A stretch of DNA of 64,000 nt from an uncultured Candidatus Melainabacteria bacterium. Lineage in GTDB: Bacteria > Cyanobacteriota > Vampirovibrionia > Gastranaerophilales > Gastranaerophilaceae. The notes under the pieces are model-generated. The model was given only the letters and a program-made list of their open reading frames with translations. It made no database searches and had not been told where the DNA came from. This document shows positions 44,462 to 52,278 of the stretch, in pieces. The first letter of the stretch is position 1. Each line of letters opens with the position of its first letter. Both the position numbers and the translations under genes were made by a program. The DNA is taken from the NCBI GenBank assembly GCA_947570135.1, contig CANOTP010000010.1, positions 1 through 64,000 of the forward strand, given 5' to 3'.

Positions 44462-45319
44462 ATGAGAGTATTATTTTGTACGGACGGGTCAAAAAACAGC
44501 TATTTGGCTATCAAAAATTTTTCATATTGGGTATCGGATTTCACAGCTGATATATTGTGTGCTATCGATTGGAGTTTTCTGCCTGATACCGTGTCGATTG
44601 AGGACAGTGAATTTGCTATGCAGTGCGCTAATTCTGCGGATTCAATTTTGGATTATTCGGAAAAATATTTAAAAGAAAATAATATTCAAATAGGTCAAAA
44701 GATAAAAATGTGCGGTTCGACAGTTGATTGTATTGTAGAAACAAGCGAAAAGAATAAATATGACTTTATTGTTCTTGGTTCACACGGTAAAAAAGGGATT
44801 CAAAAGTGGTTAGGTTCTGTTTCTCAAGAGATTGCATCAATAGTTCATAATTCAACTTTTATTTCAAAAATTTCAAATAATCGTAAAAAAGTTTTATTTG
44901 CCGTTGATTCATCTGACATTAGTCCTACTGTTGTTGCAAAAGCTTTAGAATCATTAGATTTTACAGATAAAGAGATTTATTTAGCTACTGTTTATGATAT
45001 TCCTGAATATTTGTTTTTAGAAGGAAATATTGATACAAATTGGATTCTGGAAATTCAAAAGAAACAAGAAACCGCAGCAATGATTTTACTTAACGGTTTT
45101 GAAAAAATGTTTAATGATAAAGGACTTGATATATCAGGAAAAAATGTTTTATCAGGAGTTCCCGCAGATGAAATTAACAACTATATTACTAAAAGAGGCA
45201 TTGATTTAGTTGTTTGTGGTATAAAAAACCGAAAATACCTGTCAAGATTTTTATTAAGTTCAGTGAGTAAAAGAATTTTAGAAAGTGCCAATTCGGACGT
45301 TCTTATTATTAGGCCATAA
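44462..45319 (+). CDS. Tandem-domain universal stress protein (UspA family)
   Basis: 285 residues with two Usp domains (1-135 and 145-285). Both have the strand start 'VLFCTDGSKNS' / 'VLFAVDSSDIS' and the nucleotide-binding glycine block 'LGSHGKKGIQKWLGSVSQEI' in the first. The second has 'CGIKNRKYLSRFLLSSVSKRI', which lacks one of the glycines. It is probably an ATP-binding stress protein. GAGGAGAG gives a strong ribosome binding site. It is divergent from the sigma factor operon, and overlaps the convergent LD-carboxypeptidase gene by 11 bases. Confidence 0.9.
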   Translation: MRVLFCTDGSKNSYLAIKNFSYWVSDFTADILCAIDWSFLPDTVSIEDSEFAMQCANSADSILDYSEKYLKENNIQIGQKIKMCGSTVDCIVETSEKNKYDFIVLGSHGKKGIQKWLGSVSQEIASIVHNSTFISKISNNRKKVLFAVDSSDISPTVVAKALESLDFTDKEIYLATVYDIPEYLFLEGNIDTNWILEIQKKQETAAMILLNGFEKMFNDKGLDISGKNVLSGVPADEINNYITKRGIDLVVCGIKNRKYLSRFLLSSVSKRILESANSDVLIIRP

Positions 45320-46187
45320 AGTCTTCGATTTTTATTGTCTCATTTTCTATTTTAGCAATGGCTCCAAAAGGAACTGTTGCTTTTGTTTTTCCGTGAGATA
45401 TAGGAAATGTTCCGATAACTGGGATTTCAATTTGATTAAATAAATCTTGTAAAAATTCTTGATTATCAACGTCCAAAAATTCACCGAGCGCAATTGCTGT
45501 GATATTTTTACGAAAAATTTCTATATTTAAAAGCTGTGTAAAATATCTGTCGATTTTGTAAACGGGTTCTCCTACATCTTCAGTAAAAAATATAAATTTT
45601 TCATCAGGTATAAAATCAAGTCCGCAAAGCGAAACAAGGGTTGCAAGGTTTCCGCCGAACAGTATTCCTGATGCGTTTACACGGGTGTTGCTATTAGCTG
45701 TAAGAGTACATTTACCCTCAATCAGAGTTGCAAAAAACGACTTTATCGTAAAATCTTCTGATTTGTCTTGTGCAAAATCGCTTTGTGCCATAGCACCCGA
45801 AAAAGTAATTAAACCTGTTTTTTTGAGAATCATCGCAGATAGTGCTGTAATATCAGAGTAACCGCAGAAAATTTTCGGGTTGTTTTTTATAATATCGTAA
45901 TTTATTTTATTAACAAGTCTGATTGCTCCGTACCCACCGCGAGCACAGATTATAGCTTTTATTTCAGGGTTTAGAAACGCGTTATGCAAATCTTCAAGTC
46001 GTTCCTCGTCGCATCCTGCAAGGTAATTTTTGCATTTATCAATGTTTGCGCCTAATTGTACCTTAAACCCCGAGTTCTCAAAAAAACTTACGGCTTTTTG
46101 AATCTTTTTCATGTCGACTTCGCCTGAGGGTGCGATAATTGCAATTGTGTCGCCTTTTTTTAATTTTGCAGGTTTAATTAAGTTCAT
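45309..46187 (-). CDS. ldcA: LD-carboxypeptidase (peptidase S66, LdcA-like)
   Basis: 292 residues. LKKGDTIAIIAPSG start, CARGGYGAIRL, nucleophile S111 in FCGYSDITAL, the glutamate in FTEDVGEPVYKIDR and histidine in FPISHGKTKATVPFGA complete the Ser-Glu-His triad. It removes the terminal D-alanine from murein tetrapeptides during peptidoglycan recycling in the cytoplasm. It stands alone. Confidence 0.93.
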   Translation of the reverse strand: MNLIKPAKLKKGDTIAIIAPSGEVDMKKIQKAVSFFENSGFKVQLGANIDKCKNYLAGCDEERLEDLHNAFLNPEIKAIICARGGYGAIRLVNKINYDIIKNNPKIFCGYSDITALSAMILKKTGLITFSGAMAQSDFAQDKSEDFTIKSFFATLIEGKCTLTANSNTRVNASGILFGGNLATLVSLCGLDFIPDEKFIFFTEDVGEPVYKIDRYFTQLLNIEIFRKNITAIALGEFLDVDNQEFLQDLFNQIEIPVIGTFPISHGKTKATVPFGAIAKIENETIKIEDFMA

Positions 46188-46211
46188 AAATTACCCTTTT
46201 TGATTATTATT

Positions 46212-46220
46212 TGCTATAAT
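46212..46220 (+). promoter_or_regulatory. Extended -10 promoter of dnaX (probable leaderless start)
   Basis: TGCTATAAT ends 9 bases before the ATG at 46230, and no Shine-Dalgarno precedes that ATG. Confidence 0.6.
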
Positions 46221-46229
46221 TACTATATC

Positions 46230-48089
46230 ATGGAAAAGAATTATATACCTTTATATCGCAAATACCGACCGCAGGCGATTGAACAAATTGTCGGTCAACA
46301 GCATATTAAAAAAGCGCTTGCAAACGCTATTGAAACGGATAGAATATCTCATGCATACCTTTTTACCGGACCTCGTGGTACGGGTAAAACCTCTACCGCA
46401 AGAATTTTTGCCAAATCTCTAAACTGCGAAATAGGTATGACGCTTTCGCCTTGTAACGAGTGTGAAAATTGTAAAAATATTACAAATTCTATTCCGATTG
46501 ACGTAATTGAAATTGACGCGGCAAGTAACCGTTCGGTTAACGATGCGGATGATATTATCCAAAAAGTTGCACTGGCACCTGTCAGAAGCCGTTATAAAAT
46601 CTACATCATAGACGAAGTTCACATGTTAACTAATCAGGCTTTTAACGCTTTATTAAAAACTCTTGAAGAACCTCCGAAAAATGTTATTTTTATTCTTGCA
46701 ACAACAGAAGTTCACAAAGTTCTTGATACGATTAAAAGCCGTTGCCAGAGGTTTGATTTTAAACGAATTACAACAGATGATATAGCAAAACATCTTCGCT
46801 ACATCTCTGATTGTGAAGGCATAAATATTACAGATGAAGCATTAAATCTTATTGCGCAAAACTCAGCGGGCGGAATGCGTGACAGTATAGCGTTACTTGA
46901 CCAACTTAGCGTATTAAATTCAGCTAGAGAAGCTATTTCTGTTGATGATATAAATAATTTGCTCGGAAGACTTTCGTTTGACTCGTTAACCTCACTATTC
47001 TCGGCAATTGCTGCTTCTAACCAAAATGATGCGTTAAATATTTTAAACGATATTTATAATCAAGGTAACGAACCGACACAGATTCTGTCAAACCTGCTTG
47101 AATATTTAAGAAATGCGCTAATTTTAAAAACAGTAGGCGCAGAGGTCAGTAATACCGTTGTTCAGTTAAATGAAGAACAGGTGAAAAAGCTTTCCGAATG
47201 CTTAAAATCCGTTGAAACTCATCAAATTGTTTCATTGATTGAAAAATGTGCGGATTATATTAAAGAATTGAAACTTACAACAAATCCTAAACTGTGGCTT
47301 GATGTTTCAGTTCTTGATATGGCAAATTTAACCGAAAATACAAAGCTTGAGGATTTGCAAAAACGTTTGGTAGCTCTTGAATCAGGAGAAGGCGTGAAAA
47401 TGGTAAATGTCTCAGCGTACAACACTCCTCCTGCTCCTGTTAAAAAGCCTGAGGTTATGCGTCCGACAATAAAACCTGCTGTTGTCGAAAACGCGGCAGC
47501 TCCTGCTACAAAAGTAGCTTCTGCGCTAGCTCCAACGGAGGAGGAAGTCCTATCAGAACCCGTTCCTCTGTCAAAACCTGCGCAAACAAATAATCTTAAA
47601 GCATCATGGGTTAATTTACTTGAAAATGTTTCAAGTTTCCCTTCTCGTGCAATTTTAAAACAACAGGCACTTCCTGTTAAGATTTCACCTGATGAAGTTG
47701 TTATATCGATTAAAAACCCGAGCTGGCTGAAACAATTCGGACAAGACGGGTCAAAACATAATTTTATTGTGGATGCTGTTAAATCAATGTATGGTAATGC
47801 TAATAAAGTTATTGTAAGGGCTCCAGAGTCAGGTGATGACGCTATAAGAAAAGAGGCTTCAAACGGAAACTCTGATGATGAGGCTCCTGCCCCTGCCCCT
47901 GCTCACGTAAAAGAAAACCCTGTTAAGAAGCCTAAAAAAGAGCCTGAAATGACCGTTCAGGAAGTAAAAGAAGTTGTTGAGATAAAACAACAAACTACCC
48001 TTGCTAAACCAAAAACAGGTGAAGCAATGTTTCACTCAGATACCGTAAATAACGTGATGGACATTTTTGAAGGTAAATTTATCGAATAA
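46230..48089 (+). CDS. dnaX: DNA polymerase III gamma/tau subunit
   Basis: 619 residues. AAA+ clamp-loader ATPase with Walker A GPRGTGKT (47-54), zinc cysteines C66, C75, C78, C81, Walker B IIDEVHML and the SRC sensor (KSRCQRF). A Pro/Ala/Lys-rich linker (about 400-470) and a C-terminal tau-like region follow. No obvious slippery A-run for gamma production was noticed. ATG 46230 is the natural start (MEKNYIPLYRKYRPQ). An upstream TTG in frame would lie within the promoter. Confidence 0.95.
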   Translation: MEKNYIPLYRKYRPQAIEQIVGQQHIKKALANAIETDRISHAYLFTGPRGTGKTSTARIFAKSLNCEIGMTLSPCNECENCKNITNSIPIDVIEIDAASNRSVNDADDIIQKVALAPVRSRYKIYIIDEVHMLTNQAFNALLKTLEEPPKNVIFILATTEVHKVLDTIKSRCQRFDFKRITTDDIAKHLRYISDCEGINITDEALNLIAQNSAGGMRDSIALLDQLSVLNSAREAISVDDINNLLGRLSFDSLTSLFSAIAASNQNDALNILNDIYNQGNEPTQILSNLLEYLRNALILKTVGAEVSNTVVQLNEEQVKKLSECLKSVETHQIVSLIEKCADYIKELKLTTNPKLWLDVSVLDMANLTENTKLEDLQKRLVALESGEGVKMVNVSAYNTPPAPVKKPEVMRPTIKPAVVENAAAPATKVASALAPTEEEVLSEPVPLSKPAQTNNLKASWVNLLENVSSFPSRAILKQQALPVKISPDEVVISIKNPSWLKQFGQDGSKHNFIVDAVKSMYGNANKVIVRAPESGDDAIRKEASNGNSDDEAPAPAPAHVKENPVKKPKKEPEMTVQEVKEVVEIKQQTTLAKPKTGEAMFHSDTVNNVMDIFEGKFIE

Positions 48090-48096
48090 TTTAAGT

Positions 48097-48130
48097 GGCG
48101 CGGATGACAAAATCACCCGCGCCTTCTTTA
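48097..48130. terminator. Hairpin terminator between dnaX and typA
   Basis: The perfect GC-rich stem GGCGCGG / CCGCGCC has a 13-base loop and is followed by TTCTTT on the right. It separates two convergent genes and may act on both. Confidence 0.65.
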
Positions 48131-48133
48131 ATC

Positions 48134-49930
48134 TTAGTTATATATTTTTCTGTTTAAGTCTGATTTTCTTAATCTGACGTTTTCAGGTGTAATTTCGACA
48201 AGCTCGTCATCCCCCAGATACTCAAGCGCTTCTTCAAGTGACAGAAGTCTTGGAGCTTGCAAAGTTACCATAACATCTGCAGTTGAACTTCTCATATTGG
48301 TTAATTTCTTTGTTTTACAAATATTAACCACGATATCCTGCGGTCTGTTACATTCACCGATAATCATACCTCTGTAAACCTTAGTTTTTGGAGTAATGAA
48401 GAACACTCCTCGGTCTTCGTATTGAGCTAAAGCGTAAGGAATTGCCTCACCTTGTTCGTGAGCGATAATTGAACCGCTTCTTTGTCTTGGAATATCGCCT
48501 GCGTAAGGTCTGTAGTGAAGGAATGTATGGTACATAATACCTTCACCTCTTGTCATTCTTATAAATTCACTTCTAAAGCCGATTAAGCCTCTTGCAGGAA
48601 TATGGAATGTTAAGGTTGTTCTGCCTTTGGCGGTTTGCATATCTTTCATTTCAGCTTTTCTGCCTGCTAGTCTTTCGATTGAAGATCCTGCATATTCTTC
48701 GGGAACATCAATTATAAGGTTTTCATAAGGTTCACAATGTTCACCATTAATTGTTTTATAAATAACTTCAGGTTTTGAAACAGAAAATTCATAACCTTCA
48801 CGTCGCATTGTTTCGATTAGAATACTTAAGTGAAGTTCTCCTCTGCCTGAAACCCTGAAACAATCTGTTGAATCTGTGTCTTCAACTCTTAAACTAACAT
48901 TTTTTTCAAGTTCGTTATAAAGACGTTTTCTGATTTGACGTGATGTTACAAATTTACCCTCTAACCCTGCAAACGGACTGTCATTTACTGCAAAGTTCAT
49001 TTGTAAAGTCGGTTCATCAACGGTAATCAAAGGTAACGCCTCAGGGTTTGACGGGTCACAAATGGTTTCGCCTATCTGAATATCCGAAAATCCTGCAATA
49101 CCTACAATATCACCTGCGGTTGCTGTTTCAATTTCGACACGCCCCAAATCCTTAAACCCGAATAATTTAACGATTTTTCCTCTTTCCTGGCTGCCGTCAG
49201 TATGGATTACGCAAACCTGGTCTTGAGAATTAACTTTTCCGTTAGCAATTCTTCCGATAACAATTCTTCCAACGTATTCATTATAATCAAGAGTGGTTGC
49301 TCTAAACTGGAACGGAGCGTTTTCATCACCTACAGGAGGTTTTATATTTTTGATAATACTGTCTAATAGCGGAACCATGTCTTTACGTTCATCTTCAAGA
49401 TCATTAATTGCAAAACCGTTTAAGCTGCTTGCAAAAATGAACGGAAAATCTATTAAATCTTCTCTGTCTGTCAGTTCAGTAAACAAGTCAAATACTTTAT
49501 CTAGCGCTGTAAGCGGTTCTGCTGCAGGTTTGTCGATTTTGTTAATTACAACAATAATTTTTAAACCTAATTCCAAAGCTTTTGATAATACAAATCTTGT
49601 TTGTGGCATAGGACCTTCCGCAGCATCAACGATTAACAATGCCCCGTCAACCATACCTAAAACCCGTTCTACTTCACCTCCAAAGTCCGCGTGACCCGGG
49701 GTGTCTACAACGTTAATCTTTGTTCCGTTGTAATTTATTGATATATTCTTGGAAAGAATTGTTATTCCTCTTTCTCTTTCCAAATCGTTACTGTCTAATA
49801 CACGTTCTTCAACCTGTTGATTTTCTCTAAATGCACCTGCTTGTTTCAATAAGCAGTCAACAAGAGTTGTTTTACCGTGGTCAACGTGTGCGATTATCGC
49901 AATATTTCTTATGTTTTCGTTACTAGCCAT
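48134..49930 (-). CDS. typA: Translational GTPase TypA/BipA
   Basis: 598 residues, full length. G1 AHVDHGKTT, G3 DTPGHADFGGEVERVL, G4 NKIDKP, then domain II, EF-G-like domains (SGRGELHLSILIETMRREGYE) and the TypA-specific C-terminal domain (RGLIGFRSEF, FHIPARG). It is a ribosome-associated GTPase involved in 50S assembly and stress adaptation. AGGATAGG is its ribosome binding site. Confidence 0.97.
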   Translation of the reverse strand: MASNENIRNIAIIAHVDHGKTTLVDCLLKQAGAFRENQQVEERVLDSNDLERERGITILSKNISINYNGTKINVVDTPGHADFGGEVERVLGMVDGALLIVDAAEGPMPQTRFVLSKALELGLKIIVVINKIDKPAAEPLTALDKVFDLFTELTDREDLIDFPFIFASSLNGFAINDLEDERKDMVPLLDSIIKNIKPPVGDENAPFQFRATTLDYNEYVGRIVIGRIANGKVNSQDQVCVIHTDGSQERGKIVKLFGFKDLGRVEIETATAGDIVGIAGFSDIQIGETICDPSNPEALPLITVDEPTLQMNFAVNDSPFAGLEGKFVTSRQIRKRLYNELEKNVSLRVEDTDSTDCFRVSGRGELHLSILIETMRREGYEFSVSKPEVIYKTINGEHCEPYENLIIDVPEEYAGSSIERLAGRKAEMKDMQTAKGRTTLTFHIPARGLIGFRSEFIRMTRGEGIMYHTFLHYRPYAGDIPRQRSGSIIAHEQGEAIPYALAQYEDRGVFFITPKTKVYRGMIIGECNRPQDIVVNICKTKKLTNMRSSTADVMVTLQAPRLLSLEEALEYLGDDELVEITPENVRLRKSDLNRKIYN

Positions 49931-49942
49931 ATCCTATCCTTT

Positions 49943-49959
49943 AGTGTATATTTTACACT
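49943..49959. promoter_or_regulatory. Inverted repeat just upstream of typA
   Basis: AGTGTA / TACACT with a 5-base spacer sits immediately before the AAAGGATAGG ribosome binding site. It could be an operator or a small leader hairpin. Confidence 0.35.
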
Positions 49960-49981
49960 TATATTTTAAAACGCTGATAAT

Positions 49982-50680
49982 TTATTTGCAAGAATTTATC
50001 TTACGTAAAATTTTATCTGTTACTTCAACTTTGTCGGTATAACCTAATTGTATAAAAGTTTTTTTTGCGGTGAGTAATTCTTCTGTTGCAAGTTTGGGGT
50101 CTTTTAATTGTAGAGCTTTGCCTAAATCAATTTGTATTGATGCCAGCATAAGTTCATATTGCTTAAGCGGTTTCATTTTTGTTGAAACTGACATAAATCT
50201 TTTTTGTGATGAAGCATAGTTTTTACATATATTGTTTAGGGCGCGTTTTATCTCATATAGTATTTTTATATGTCTGTCACTTCCCGGTTCTATTTTTTCG
50301 TATATTTTTTTTAGATCATTTGCTCTAGCCATTATATGTACGGGATCATGTTGTCTTTTTGCTATTGCCAGTGCTTTTATTGCAATTTCTTCTACAAATT
50401 TGATGTTACCTTTATTTAATTTTATTAAAAAACTGTATGTTATACCGGCAAGACTTTGTTCTCCAACGCTTACTAAAAATTCTGCAAATCTTGAACTTAA
50501 TCTGTTTAGTTCGGTTCTTTGATTTTGCTGTTCAAATCTCATTCCTAAATCATGTAATTGACATGAATAACTCATGGGTTTTATTGAAATATCTTCACTT
50601 ATTTTCTTTTTAATTCCATTTGTAAAGTTTTTGTATAGTTTATTAAGATGAGAAGATGTAACTTGATTGTTTACTTTCAT
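49982..50680 (-). CDS. Helical protein with TPR-like repeats, function unknown
   Basis: 232 residues, basic, helical throughout. Segments such as 'SRFAEFLVSVGEQSLAGITYSFLIKLNKGN', 'AIKALAIAKRQHDPVHIMARANDLKKIYEKI' and 'GKALQLKDPKLATEELLTAKKTFIQLGY' have the length and hydrophobic spacing of tetratricopeptide-like helix pairs. There is no signal peptide or catalytic motif. It lies downstream of the MFS transporter gene (35 bases) and upstream of typA. I do not recognise a family. It is likely a protein-protein interaction module. Confidence 0.7.
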   Translation of the reverse strand: MKVNNQVTSSHLNKLYKNFTNGIKKKISEDISIKPMSYSCQLHDLGMRFEQQNQRTELNRLSSRFAEFLVSVGEQSLAGITYSFLIKLNKGNIKFVEEIAIKALAIAKRQHDPVHIMARANDLKKIYEKIEPGSDRHIKILYEIKRALNNICKNYASSQKRFMSVSTKMKPLKQYELMLASIQIDLGKALQLKDPKLATEELLTAKKTFIQLGYTDKVEVTDKILRKINSCK

Positions 50681-50715
50681 AATATAAGTATAAATGCCGC
50701 TGAAAATAAAATTTG

Positions 50716-52110
50716 CTATTCTTTTTGATTATTCGGGTTGTATGCGATGTAAGAACATAATAAGCAGATAACACCAAATAAAATGCCGAAACACATTGTC
50801 AAATGGTAAGATGTCAAAAAGGCATCTTTGTATTTTAATCCGTCATCGATAAGCATATTTTTAAAACTGTCAAAAAGAGTAATCGTTATTGCGACACCTA
50901 AAATATTCCCCAAGTTTCGGGCTAAAGACAGTATTCCGCTTGCAATACCTAATTCTTCTTTATTTACACAAGTTATGATAGCGTTATTTGAAGGTGATTG
51001 GAAACATCCGTTACCAATTCCCATAACGACTGATGCTAAAACGATTTCCCACATTGGAGTTGTTGTATTAAATGTTGTAAAAATAACTAATGCAATTATA
51101 TAAATGCTCGGGCCGATAATTGTCAGAGTTCTGCTTCCATATTTACCTGCATAGCTGCCTGCAAACGGAGCAATCGCAGATGATGCGACAGAATAAGGTA
51201 AAATCAGGAGCCCCGTTAAAAAAGCATTATATTTTACGATTTCCTGCAAGAAAAACGGCAACAGGATTCCGTTTGTAAACATGCACATGTAAGATGTCAT
51301 CACCGCAATATTTCCAAATGTAAATGTTTTTATTTTAAACATTTTAAAACTGATAAGAGGATAATTAATTTTTTTATCCCTAAAGTAAAATAATCCGCCA
51401 AAAATTAAAGTAATAACACCTAAGGTAATTATTTTTAAAGATTTCCAACCCCAAGTGTGACCTTCTGAAATTGCTAAAAGCAATGCAAAAAGACCTATAG
51501 TAAAATACAAGAATCCTTTATAATCAAATTTAAAAATTTTTTTCTTAACATAGGTAGGTAACATCTTATAAGAAGCAATCGCGCCAAATATTGCAATCGG
51601 TATAGATGGTAAAAATATAGTTCTCCAGCCGAATGAATTAATTAAAAATCCGCCGACAGCAGGTCCGCTCATTCCGCCTATTGCAACAAGACAAGCGTTA
51701 ATTCCCAGAGCTTTTCCTCTTTCTTCTCCTTTAAATATTGCAGCTATGGCGGCAGGTCCGTTAGCTATCATAACAGATGCTCCAAGTGCTTCTATACATC
51801 TGAAGGTTATCAGCATATATAAATTCTGAGCTGTAGCATTTAACAATGCTCCGCACGCAAAGATTAAAAAACCCGCAGAATAAATCTTGTTTTTTGGAAA
51901 AATATCTCCTAACTTTCCGAAAAACGGTAAAAATACAGTTAATACAAGCATATATGCAATAACAATCCATTGCACTTCTACTAAGGTTACTCCAAGTCCG
52001 TTGGCAATAGGGTACAATGCAAGGTTTACGGTACTTGAATCAAGCATGCCAAGAAAGTTACCCGTTATAATAAGTATACAAATTAACCACTTAATATTTT
52101 TTCGTGTCAT
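50716..52110 (-). CDS. MFS transporter, DHA2 (14-TMS) drug-efflux type
   Basis: 464 residues with 14 predicted helices. Motif C-like and N-terminal blocks are typical of EmrB/QacA: LDSSTVNLALYPIANGLG, VEVQWIVIAYMLVLTVFLPFFGKLGD and GPAVGGFLINSFGWRTIF. It is probably a proton-driven exporter of drugs or metabolites. No EmrA-type adaptor or TetR-type regulator is adjacent. The start appears leaderless. Confidence 0.92.
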   Translation of the reverse strand: MTRKNIKWLICILIITGNFLGMLDSSTVNLALYPIANGLGVTLVEVQWIVIAYMLVLTVFLPFFGKLGDIFPKNKIYSAGFLIFACGALLNATAQNLYMLITFRCIEALGASVMIANGPAAIAAIFKGEERGKALGINACLVAIGGMSGPAVGGFLINSFGWRTIFLPSIPIAIFGAIASYKMLPTYVKKKIFKFDYKGFLYFTIGLFALLLAISEGHTWGWKSLKIITLGVITLIFGGLFYFRDKKINYPLISFKMFKIKTFTFGNIAVMTSYMCMFTNGILLPFFLQEIVKYNAFLTGLLILPYSVASSAIAPFAGSYAGKYGSRTLTIIGPSIYIIALVIFTTFNTTTPMWEIVLASVVMGIGNGCFQSPSNNAIITCVNKEELGIASGILSLARNLGNILGVAITITLFDSFKNMLIDDGLKYKDAFLTSYHLTMCFGILFGVICLLCSYIAYNPNNQKE

Positions 52111-52118
52111 ATCTAAAT

Positions 52119-52124
52119 ATTATC
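52119..52124 (-). promoter_or_regulatory. -10 box of the MFS transporter gene (possible leaderless start)
   Basis: Read leftward, GATAAT ends 8 bases before ATG 52110. No Shine-Dalgarno is present. Confidence 0.4.
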
Positions 52125-52278
52125 ATATCAATTTTTCTTATATGTAAATTTTTATGTATATTTAAATTACACATATTCATTGAATTTATATTTTAATTTG
52201 TATTATTTGTGCATATTATTGAAATCTTGCTAAAATTATGTTACAATAATATTATTAAGACAGAGTACTTGGAGTTTG

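Noticed and set aside
47401..47600. Programmed frameshift site for gamma/tau in dnaX
   Set aside because: No A-rich slippery heptamer with a following stem was seen by eye in this region.
49293..49694. 133-codon frame opposite typA
   Set aside because: typA is a complete, conserved gene here; the opposite frame has no ribosome binding site or recognisable domain.
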